In this document: piece after piece, positions 1 to 5,374 of the stretch | Position numbering within the stretch: the stretch's first letter is position 1 | How the letters are laid out: each line of letters opens with the position of its first letter | Assembly (NCBI GenBank): GCA_937889655.1 | Contig: CALBZG010000047.1 | Coordinates: 1-5,374, forward strand | Source of the DNA: an uncultured Clostridia bacterium | Lineage (GTDB): Bacteria; Bacillota; Clostridia; Peptostreptococcales; Anaerovoracaceae | Reading direction: 5' to 3' | Length of the DNA: 5,374 nucleotides | Notes under the pieces: model-generated | What the model was told of the DNA's origin: nothing | The model's input: only the letters and a program-made list of their open reading frames with translations | Databases searched by the model: none | Translations under genes and position numbers: made by a program

Positions 1-69
1 AATAACAGAGGGAAAGCAGAAGGACTCCGTAAATGACCAAATCAAAAACACCCCGGGAAACACGAATTT

Positions 70-94
70 GACGGCAAAAAATAATACTGCCGCC
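70..94 (-). terminator. Weak hairpin downstream of the decarboxylase beta gene, possible terminator
   Basis: GGCGGCA (94-88) pairs with TGCCGTC (76-70) on the minus strand, with one G-U and an 11-base AT-rich loop. The T run lies in the loop and not after the stem, so it does not fit the classic intrinsic terminator. The only later T run is at about 43-47. This is the best terminator candidate after the operon, about 90 bases past the stop. The rest of 1-180 shows no ORF with a ribosome binding site on either strand. Confidence 0.22.
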
Positions 95-180
95 TGGCTA
101 ATTTAATCTATTTCTTTCTTTATGTCCAACAGGAAAACGGTAATGATACTGCCCCTAATTTAGTTTTAATGGAATTACAT

Positions 181-1311
181 TTATCCTCCCAAATATGCCA
201 ACAGCACACCACCAGCAAGGACTGATCCTATCTGGCCTGCAACGTTGGCACCTATGGCATGCATAAGAAGAAAGTTCGACGGATCAGCTTTCTGCCCCAT
301 TTTCTGTATTGTTCTCGCAGACATTGGGAAGGCTGAAATTCCGGCTGCCCCAATCATCGGATTTATTTTTTTTTCTTTTGGCAAGAATAGATTGACTAAT
401 TTTGCGGTAAAGACTCCCCCGACTGTGTCAAGAACAAACGCGACGAGTCCCATCGCTATAATTGCCAGCGTGCTTATATTGACAAACTTTTCAGCGGTCA
501 TCGTTGCCGAGATAGAAAAGCCGAGTAGTATTGTTACAATATTTGCCAACTCGTTCTGTGCTGCCTGAGATAACCTTTCAGTTACACCACTTACACGAAG
601 AAGATTCCCAAACATCAAAAAACCAAGCAAAGATATCGATGCAGGAGCGATCACTCCGCCTATCATGGTCACTATTATCGGAAACATTATGAGACTTCTT
701 TGGGTGACAACTTTATAAGAAGGAGGCATCTTGACCATTCGTTCTTTTTTTGTTGTGATGGCCATTATTACAGGCGGCTGAATGAGAGGGACCAATGCCA
801 TGTATGTATACGCGGCTACGGATATAGGTCCCAACAGGTGCGGCGCGAATCTCGACGAAACATAGATAGAGGTTGGCCCATCTGCAGCCCCTATGATACC
901 TATTGATGCAGCTTCAAAAACATCGAACCCCAGTATCATCGCAAGTCCCATTGTCAGGAATATTCCCATCTGGGCGGTAAGTCCGAACAAAAAGACCTTA
1001 GGATTGGAAATAAGGGGTGTAAAATCACACATGGCACCAACCGCAATGAATATCAACAATGGAAATATCTCGGTCGATATGCCTAATCTGAACAACATCG
1101 AAAGTCCGCCCTCCACTAATTCAGTCCCTATCATTTGGTCAATAGCTGAAGAAAGAGGGAGATTTGCCAAAATCGTGCCAAAGCCCATTGGGAGCAAAAG
1201 ACACGGCTCGAAATCTTTTTTTATAGCCAGGTACATCAAAAGCATTCCTACAAAGATCATAAGCATACTTTCCCATGTTACTGCGTTGATTATTTTAACT
1301 ATCAGGTCCAA
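181..1311 (-). CDS. Sodium ion-translocating decarboxylase, beta subunit (OadB/GcdB/MmdB family)
   Basis: The integral membrane subunit that releases CO2 from carboxybiotin and pumps Na+ out of the cell in oxaloacetate, methylmalonyl-CoA, glutaconyl-CoA or malonate decarboxylases. The 376-residue length is typical of the shorter GcdB/MmdB-like forms. All six residues I recall as functionally important in Klebsiella OadB have counterparts at the same spacing: Asp144 and Tyr170 in GAADGPTSIY...AAYTY (Asp203 and Tyr229 in OadB), and Asn317, Gly321, Ser326 and Arg333 in NPMIGAAGISAFPMSAR (Asn373, Gly377, Ser382, Arg389). The closing DPSNFLLMHAIGANVAGQIGS is also characteristic. The start is a TTG at 1311, supported by GGGAGGTG 7 bases upstream. 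No alpha (carboxyltransferase), gamma or biotin-carrier gene lies in the window, so the substrate acid cannot be told from context; those subunits may lie beyond the left edge or elsewhere. It is the last gene visible in the operon. Confidence 0.95.
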   Translation of the reverse strand: MDLIVKIINAVTWESMLMIFVGMLLMYLAIKKDFEPCLLLPMGFGTILANLPLSSAIDQMIGTELVEGGLSMLFRLGISTEIFPLLIFIAVGAMCDFTPLISNPKVFLFGLTAQMGIFLTMGLAMILGFDVFEAASIGIIGAADGPTSIYVSSRFAPHLLGPISVAAYTYMALVPLIQPPVIMAITTKKERMVKMPPSYKVVTQRSLIMFPIIVTMIGGVIAPASISLLGFLMFGNLLRVSGVTERLSQAAQNELANIVTILLGFSISATMTAEKFVNISTLAIIAMGLVAFVLDTVGGVFTAKLVNLFLPKEKKINPMIGAAGISAFPMSARTIQKMGQKADPSNFLLMHAIGANVAGQIGSVLAGGVLLAYLGG

Positions 1312-1318
1312 GAGTTGA

Positions 1319-1326
1319 CACCTCCC
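1319..1326 (-). promoter_or_regulatory. Ribosome binding site selecting a TTG start for the decarboxylase beta subunit
   Basis: GGGAGGTG is placed 7 bases before the TTG at 1311. No ATG or GTG at a suitable distance competes, and the protein starting here has the family's expected N terminus, so the TTG start is well supported. Confidence 0.75.
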
Positions 1327-1363
1327 AGCGTTATTATGTCAATCTGACTTGATTTACAGATCA

Positions 1364-2602
1364 TCAAGAATTTGAGGAATAACTTTTGAAAGCATCGGCC
1401 AGGCGTAAAGCACCCTCTTTTGCTACATCTGGGGATACCTTGGCAAAAGATATTCGGAAACTGTTTTTGCCTTTATCCGCTTCATCCTGTGTAAAGAAAG
1501 CACTTCCGGGGATTATTCCGATCTTTTTTTCTGTAACAGCAAATCTGGCAAAAGATTTAACGTCGTCAACAAACGGAGCTTCCGCCCATACAAAAAAACC
1601 TCCGGACGGATAATTTGTTTTTATACCGATAGGCTCAAGATGCTCTGCCACCGCTTTCATCATTCCATTTCTCCGGATCCTGTATGTATCACACAGGAAG
1701 TTTACCCTTTCATTAAAGTCAATGGATGTAAGATAATTCAGCAGCCCTTTTTGTACTATTGCAGCTCTTGTAAGCCCGGCACTTACCCTGAGTGCATTCA
1801 TCTGGCTTATGAGAGGATCCGGTATGACGGCCCACCCACAGCGCATCCCAGGCGCTACTGTCTTGGAAAAGCTGTTGGTATGTATGACTCTTTTGTCATC
1901 TCCTGCAAGTTTAAGGTATGAATCGGGAGGCACTTTATCATAACTCAGGTAGTGGTAAGGATCATCTTCCAATATAGGAACATTATACTTTTCAACGATC
2001 CGCAGTATCTCTTTCCTTCTTTCTTGGGGAGAAGTCCGTCCGCTGGGATTTTGAAAGTTAGGTATTGTATATAAAAAACGAACTCTGCGTTTAGACAAAA
2101 CATTTTCCAGCGCTTCCGGCACTATGCCGTTGTCATCAGATGGCACCGAAATACACTGTGCTCCCTGTTTACGAAAAGTCAGCAGCGATTCTGTATATGT
2201 CGGGGATTCAACCAGAACTATGCTGCCAGGATCTATTAGAGCCTCTGAAACTAGCTGTATTGCCTCGCCTGCACCGTTAGTCAAAAGAATATTATCCTTG
2301 CTGACCCATTCTGGAGCTATCCCATCAACGGCCATCCGGTCGGCGATCCACTCCCTCAGCTCGATAAGGCCAAAATCATCCTTGTAATATGCAAGAAGGG
2401 ATGTTTCGTTGAATACGTCAATAAATGACTCCTTCAGTCCATCAAGTGGGTATATGTCAGGAGAAGGCTCTCCGGCTGTAAATGAAATAGCGTCATTTTC
2501 TATTGTTAATTTGATCATCTCTCCTATTTCAGATGGTTCCAGCCTCTCTTTTGCCATAACACTCAACTGATCTCGGAAAGTAAATTCTCCCGCCGTTGCC
2601 AT
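1364..2602 (-). CDS. PLP-dependent aminotransferase, LysN/2-aminoadipate type (class I/II fold)
   Basis: A cytoplasmic 412-residue fold-type I aminotransferase, transferring an amino group from an amino acid to a 2-oxoacid such as 2-oxoglutarate. It belongs to the group of LysN, Aro8-like and MocR-type aminotransferase domains, and has no N-terminal DNA-binding domain, so it is an enzyme and not a MocR regulator. The PLP site is complete: Lys247 in SFSKTVAPGMRCGW forms the Schiff base, Asp213 and Tyr216 in LEDDPYHYLS contact the pyridine ring, Asn185 is in PNFQNPSG (181-188), and Tyr136 in SPTYTESL is placed to stack on the cofactor. Arg383 in FRISFA should bind the substrate carboxylate. The N-terminal ISFTAGEPSPDIYP (39-52) is the usual substrate-covering segment. 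The ATG at 2602 has AAGGTG (2615-2610) 7 bases upstream. It starts 87 bases after the opine dehydrogenase stop and ends 52 bases before the decarboxylase subunit. Substrate range in this family is broad (2-aminoadipate, aromatic and branched-chain amino acids), so the exact substrate is unknown. Confidence 0.9.
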   Translation of the reverse strand: MATAGEFTFRDQLSVMAKERLEPSEIGEMIKLTIENDAISFTAGEPSPDIYPLDGLKESFIDVFNETSLLAYYKDDFGLIELREWIADRMAVDGIAPEWVSKDNILLTNGAGEAIQLVSEALIDPGSIVLVESPTYTESLLTFRKQGAQCISVPSDDNGIVPEALENVLSKRRVRFLYTIPNFQNPSGRTSPQERRKEILRIVEKYNVPILEDDPYHYLSYDKVPPDSYLKLAGDDKRVIHTNSFSKTVAPGMRCGWAVIPDPLISQMNALRVSAGLTRAAIVQKGLLNYLTSIDFNERVNFLCDTYRIRRNGMMKAVAEHLEPIGIKTNYPSGGFFVWAEAPFVDDVKSFARFAVTEKKIGIIPGSAFFTQDEADKGKNSFRISFAKVSPDVAKEGALRLADAFKSYSSNS

Positions 2603-2689
2603 TTTATAACACCTTCTTCATACAAATTTCTGTACTGTCATGTCTGTTCAGAATCTAAAAAATCTATTGTCAGACACCATGCAGCAGCT

Positions 2690-3784
2690 TTAACCTGAAA
2701 CTATTTTTTTGATCTCATTTAACGAAAGTCCTCTCAGCCCTAAAGCATCTATCCCTCTTCCGTTCTTCCTGTAATCAGTCCCGTTGATAACCTGAGCGAG
2801 CTGTATAACAGAATCGATCGTAGGGACAGGAATATTTGCCAGAATGGCCATATCTGAAAGCGGCACCAAAAGATACGGGACATCCTCTGACAAATATCTG
2901 AACGTCATTGAAGCAGGAGAATCTGCCCCATGGTTTCCATACACCGGATGGTCAACAAATATGTCATGTAGGCTGCTGTATTTGCTCCTGTCCAGATTAT
3001 AGTTTGAAATGGCATCATCGTATTCCGAGATAAGGTCATATCCCCAGGCTTTGCCGACTGCCAGGCGTTCAGAGTCCATCATTTCCATGACCTTGCATAC
3101 TGATCCTGTCATGCCGTCGTTGTAAAAACGGAATCTCTGCCCGTTTTCTATTCTGCCGGCATTCATGATCATAGTAGGACAGTGAAGTATCATGTTTGTA
3201 TTTGCAAGCGCTACGGATATCACATCGGGCAAGGAATTAAGTCCTATCGGAAAAACATCCTTTAATCCCTCGATCAGCTCGGATGTCCTGTTTCCCGGTA
3301 TGGCTGAGACCCACATGCTTTCTTTGACACCAAAGACAAGAGAGCTTTTATCTTCCTGAAGGCGGGTAGCATAAGGAATAGTATCAGATTCCGCTATCAG
3401 GACCTTATCGGCTATGCCTCTTTCTTTTAGTTTCATGTATAAGGAGACAGACCCAAAATTACCGGGCATTATTAATATTTTTTGTCCGGCTTCGACAAAC
3501 GGAGAAATATAATCAAAAGCAGATTCCTGACCAAACGAAGGCATTACGCAGTAAATTATATCAGCACCACAGATCACATCTTCAGGATTTGATGATACTG
3601 CAGAAAGCCTTGCGATCCCGTTGACCTCACCTTTTAATTCTATACTTTTATTGTTTTTTATAATGTGATCCAAGTTTGAGGCAAAAGAAGGATTTTCCCA
3701 AATCCTTACCTCATGTCCGCTAAGAGCCATATCGCCTGCAATTGCATGAGCACCGTTCCCGCATCCAAGTACTGCAACTTTCAT
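2690..3784 (-). CDS. NAD/NADP octopine/nopaline dehydrogenase family protein (opine dehydrogenase)
   Basis: A cytoplasmic oxidoreductase expected to interconvert an opine (an N-carboxyalkyl amino acid) with an amino acid plus a 2-oxoacid, using NAD(P)H. I place the start at the ATG at 3784, giving 364 residues. A GTG at 3793 in the same frame is part of the Shine-Dalgarno GGGAGGTG (3798-3791), so it is not a credible start. The N-terminal Rossmann domain (about 1-180) begins MKVAVLGCGNGAHA with the glycine-rich dinucleotide loop at 7-11 and an acidic residue at Glu30 after the second strand. The C-terminal helical domain (about 185-350) has the Asn-rich stretch ALANTNMILHCP, with His201 the likely catalytic His of the family, then NAGRIE at 208-213 and EDVPYLLVPLS at 300-310. 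The length matches bacterial members of roughly 360 residues. Substrates cannot be read from sequence. The aminotransferase downstream suggests the amino acid product or precursor is also transaminated. Metallophore-type relatives (staphylopine dehydrogenase) are less likely because no nicotianamine-synthase-like or racemase gene lies alongside. Confidence 0.87.
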   Translation of the reverse strand: MKVAVLGCGNGAHAIAGDMALSGHEVRIWENPSFASNLDHIIKNNKSIELKGEVNGIARLSAVSSNPEDVICGADIIYCVMPSFGQESAFDYISPFVEAGQKILIMPGNFGSVSLYMKLKERGIADKVLIAESDTIPYATRLQEDKSSLVFGVKESMWVSAIPGNRTSELIEGLKDVFPIGLNSLPDVISVALANTNMILHCPTMIMNAGRIENGQRFRFYNDGMTGSVCKVMEMMDSERLAVGKAWGYDLISEYDDAISNYNLDRSKYSSLHDIFVDHPVYGNHGADSPASMTFRYLSEDVPYLLVPLSDMAILANIPVPTIDSVIQLAQVINGTDYRKNGRGIDALGLRGLSLNEIKKIVSG

Positions 3785-3790
3785 CTTAAG

Positions 3791-3798
3791 CACCTCCC
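3791..3798 (-). promoter_or_regulatory. Ribosome binding site of the opine dehydrogenase
   Basis: GGGAGGTG lies 6 bases before the ATG at 3784. It includes the in-frame GTG at 3793, which rules that codon out as the start and removes three residues from the longest reading frame. Confidence 0.75.
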
Positions 3799-3811
3799 GA
3801 GTCCTGTTTAA

Positions 3812-3853
3812 AATTGGCTCCCCGGACAGACCTCATTGTACGGGAAGCCAATT
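3812..3853 (-). terminator. Strong intergenic hairpin between transporter and opine dehydrogenase
   Basis: On the minus strand AATTGGCTTCCCG (3853-3841) pairs with CGGGGAGCCAATT (3824-3812), giving 13 pairs with one G-U and a 16-base loop. The 3' arm runs into TTTT followed by AAA, so the U tract is short. It could be a partial rho-independent terminator separating the transporter from the enzymes, or a hairpin that stabilises or separates messages within one transcript. It ends about 13 bases before the Shine-Dalgarno sequence of the dehydrogenase, so it could also affect translation. Confidence 0.5.
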
Positions 3854-3869
3854 GAGAATTATTCTTATG

Positions 3870-3894
3870 AGATCGGCCCAATCAAATCCGATCT
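3870..3894 (-). other. Short hairpin just after the transporter stop
   Basis: AGATCGG (3894-3888) and CCGATCT (3876-3870) form a perfect 7-pair stem with an 11-base loop, starting 9 bases after the transporter stop codon. No T run follows, so it is not a classic terminator by itself. With the larger hairpin at 3812-3853 it makes a structured intergenic region. Confidence 0.3.
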
Positions 3895-3903
3895 GTTTGA
3901 TTT

Positions 3904-5193
3904 TTAGAACGGACCCAGGTTTATAACTGTCGCAAAGATCAGGATACCTGCTGCAAGAACACTCCACATTACCATCAACGGCCACACGAATTTCGCCCAT
4001 TTTTCATAAGGCACTCCTGCAAGCCCTATTGCCGCCATAAGCACAGGCTGTATCGGGGAGATCGCGTTGGTTATACCGTCACCGAACTGGAATGCCAGCA
4101 CCGATACCTGCCTCGTAACTCCGAGTATGTCGCCTAAAGGCGCAAGGATAGGCATGGTCGTTGCAGCCTGGCCCGAACCTGATGCAAAGATAAAGTTCAA
4201 AGCAGTTTGGACCAAAAGCATGCCTATTGCAGAAAGGCTTGCAGGCAACCAACTCACTATAGTCGCCAGGCCATTTATGACAGAATCCATAATATTTCCT
4301 TCACCGAGTATTACAACAATAGCTCTTGCAAGGCCTATGCAAATGGCAGCAAAGACCATGTCCTTTGCTCCAAGTACGAAATTATCAGCAATTTCATCAA
4401 CCTTAAGACGTCCTATCAATCCGCAGCAAATGCCCATCATGATAAAGATGGTTATTATTTCCTGCAGATAGTAACCTTTTTCGATGACTCCCCAGGCAAG
4501 GAATGCAAATCCGATCAGGACTACTCCCAGTATCGCCATATCTTTTCCGGAAAGTTTGTCCTCAGAGTTAAAGATTATCTCTTCCTTAGAAGCAGCCAGA
4601 CCAAGTCCGTACACTACGCTTTTAGTGGGGTCTGCCTTGATTTTTTTTGCATAGCGCATTATCCACCACCAAACTAATACATAAAACAAAGCCATACACC
4701 CAAAACGGAAGCCCATACCGGAGAAAAGCGGAAGTTCGGCAATTCCCTGAGCGATCCCGGTATTGAAGGGATTCATCGGTCCGGCAGTATATCCGACATA
4801 AGCACCCAAATATATCATAGCAACACCAACAACAGCGTCGTATCCAACTCCCCTGGCCATTGCAACTGCAAGCGGGATAAACACCAAAGATTCCTCCGCC
4901 ATTCCGAACGTTGCTCCGCCGGCCGCGATCACAAGCATTGTCGCAGGAACTAAAATATGTTCTCTGCCTTTCAGCTTTTCAACCGATCTGTTTATAGATC
5001 GGTTGATCGTACCTGTAGCATTGATAACCTGAAAGACCGCACCAACCATCAAAACAAAAAATATAATTTCGCTTGCTGCATCCAGGCCCTTAGGCAAAGA
5101 CATAAAAGTATCAAAAACACTTATTGGATTTTGTTCAAGGCTGTGGAAAGTGCCGGGTACGACCAGTGTACGGCCTGTTTTTTCCTCTTTCAT
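3904..5193 (-). CDS. YfcC family (DcuC superfamily) membrane transporter, main open part of an interrupted gene
   Basis: A polytopic inner-membrane carrier of the YfcC branch of the C4-dicarboxylate anaerobic carrier (DcuC) superfamily. Substrates of this branch are poorly defined; basic amino acids and carboxylates have been proposed. Numbering from the ATG at 5193 (429 residues), the family landmarks are GATFGMAEES at 93-102, the MNPFNTGIAQG loop at 140-150, the SGSGQAATTMPILAPLGD block at 338-355 and LAFQFGDGITNAISP at 366-380. These closely match the same blocks in E. coli YfcC as I recall it. Hydrophobic segments run throughout, ending with a helix near 403-425. This start is doubtful. 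The ATG is preceded directly by AGG with no usable spacing, and the protein lacks the family's first helix. That helix is encoded in the same frame just upstream, from an ATG at 5301 with a good ribosome binding site, but is cut off by an in-frame TAG at 5205-5203. The uninterrupted protein would be 465 residues. Translation from 5193 could occur by reinitiation, since the TAG ends 9 bases before it. Family assignment is firm; whether the product is functional is open. Confidence 0.85.
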   Translation of the reverse strand: MKEEKTGRTLVVPGTFHSLEQNPISVFDTFMSLPKGLDAASEIIFFVLMVGAVFQVINATGTINRSINRSVEKLKGREHILVPATMLVIAAGGATFGMAEESLVFIPLAVAMARGVGYDAVVGVAMIYLGAYVGYTAGPMNPFNTGIAQGIAELPLFSGMGFRFGCMALFYVLVWWWIMRYAKKIKADPTKSVVYGLGLAASKEEIIFNSEDKLSGKDMAILGVVLIGFAFLAWGVIEKGYYLQEIITIFIMMGICCGLIGRLKVDEIADNFVLGAKDMVFAAICIGLARAIVVILGEGNIMDSVINGLATIVSWLPASLSAIGMLLVQTALNFIFASGSGQAATTMPILAPLGDILGVTRQVSVLAFQFGDGITNAISPIQPVLMAAIGLAGVPYEKWAKFVWPLMVMWSVLAAGILIFATVINLGPF

Positions 5194-5202
5194 CCTATGG
5201 AA

Positions 5203-5301
5203 CTAGCACGCAGGAACGGTGTATGTTGCTATTGCGACAAAAATGATCAAAAAAGAAATCAGTATATAAGTGTGCGGTATCCTAAACTTAACCTTTGTCA
5301 T
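5203..5301 (-). pseudogene. N-terminal fragment of the YfcC transporter, ended by an in-frame TAG
   Basis: A 32-codon open frame starting MTKVKFRIPHTYIL and ending TYTVPAC followed by TAG. It has the form of a YfcC N terminus: a short basic tail, a Pro-His-Thr before the helix, one hydrophobic helix (about residues 12-29) and the conserved Pro-Ala turn after it. Relatives usually continue Pro-Ala-Gly-Glu-Phe; here the codons read CCT GCG TGC TAG TTC, so Gly-Glu has become Cys-stop, and Phe follows in the same frame. After the stop, the frame runs into the main transporter ORF at 5193 with no shift. A good Shine-Dalgarno sequence at 5309-5316 marks this as the original start. The fragment alone is unlikely to have a function; it is best read as part of one gene spanning 3904-5301. 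Confidence 0.8.
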
Positions 5302-5308
5302 TTCACTT

Positions 5309-5316
5309 CACCTCTT
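5309..5316 (-). promoter_or_regulatory. Ribosome binding site of the ancestral transporter start
   Basis: The minus strand reads AAGAGGTG here, 7 bases before the ATG at 5301. This is a much better site than anything before the ATG at 5193, and it decides that the transporter gene originally began at 5301. Confidence 0.7.
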
Positions 5317-5325
5317 TCATTTTAT

Positions 5326-5355
5326 TTAAAAAATAATATAGTAAAGGCCTGTCAA
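5326..5355 (-). promoter_or_regulatory. Possible sigma-70 type promoter upstream of the transporter
   Basis: A perfect TTGACA lies at 5355-5350 on the minus strand, followed by a very AT-rich stretch leading to the transporter leader. A 17-base spacing gives a poor -10 (TTTTTA), and the better-looking TATATT lies only 9 bases from the TTGACA. The region suits a promoter but the -10 is not convincing. A 12-base palindrome, TTTTTGCAAAAA, lies just upstream and could be an operator or part of an upstream terminator. Confidence 0.3.
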
Positions 5356-5374
5356 TCCTTTTTGCAAAAAACTG

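Noticed and set aside
34..72. Small plus-strand frame of 12 codons in the left non-coding tail
   Set aside because: No ribosome binding site, too short, and no recognisable content.
1331..1345. TTGACATAAT on the minus strand before the decarboxylase subunit as a promoter
   Set aside because: No -10 element exists at a proper distance; the sequence runs directly into the ribosome binding site, so it is probably chance within an operon gap.
2643..2678. TGTCTG...CAGACA inverted pair in the gap between opine dehydrogenase and aminotransferase
   Set aside because: Only 6 pairs with a 24-base loop and no T run at the end; too weak to call a terminator or operator.
2690..3784. Assignment of the dehydrogenase as a staphylopine/pseudopaline-type metallophore enzyme
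   Set aside because: The fold is shared, but there is no nicotianamine-synthase-like gene, racemase or metallophore transporter nearby; the aminotransferase and decarboxylase context suggests central amino acid metabolism.
3785..3793. In-frame GTG at 3793 as the opine dehydrogenase start, adding Met-Leu-Lys
   Set aside because: The GTG is the end of the Shine-Dalgarno GGGAGGTG; the ATG at 3784 has proper spacing and starts directly at the Rossmann strand, as is usual in the family.
245..4677. Several plus-strand open frames of about 68 to 156 codons inside the minus-strand genes
   Set aside because: They lie wholly or almost wholly opposite strongly supported genes, lack ribosome binding sites and family-like sequence, and are antisense shadows.

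Overview
The window is a single-strand block: four genes, all on the minus strand, with short gaps (about 50 to 120 bases), so it looks like one operon or an operon with an internal hairpin. In transcription order (high to low coordinates) they are a YfcC/DcuC-type membrane transporter (3904-5301, interrupted), an octopine/nopaline-type opine dehydrogenase (2690-3784), a class I/II PLP aminotransferase of the LysN/2-aminoadipate type (1364-2602), and the beta subunit of a sodium-pumping biotin-dependent decarboxylase (181-1311). The first 180 bases carry no gene. The last 70 or so hold the leader and a possible promoter of the transporter.

The most striking feature is at the transporter start. 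The best ribosome binding site leads to an ATG at 5301 that encodes a typical YfcC first membrane helix. An in-frame TAG at 5205-5203 then stops the frame, which resumes without any shift to give the rest of a complete transporter. The unbroken product would be 465 residues. Either the gene is freshly inactivated, the TAG is read through or followed by reinitiation at the ATG 9 bases downstream, or the assembly is wrong here.

Functionally the cluster reads as handling of amino acids or their N-carboxyalkyl (opine-like) conjugates. The transporter would bring in an amino-acid-like or carboxylate substrate. The dehydrogenase would split an opine into an amino acid plus a 2-oxoacid (or make one). 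The aminotransferase would remove or exchange the amino group. The decarboxylase beta subunit would couple loss of CO2 from a downstream acid to Na+ export. This pathway is inference from gene content; the protein families themselves are well supported by motifs.

The organism is probably an anaerobic amino-acid-fermenting bacterium. Na+-pumping decarboxylases and YfcC carriers are common in Synergistota and anaerobic Firmicutes, and the strong GGGAGGTG Shine-Dalgarno sequences, moderate GC and use of a TTG start fit either. I cannot place it further. There are no RNA genes, mobile elements or CRISPR arrays that I can see.
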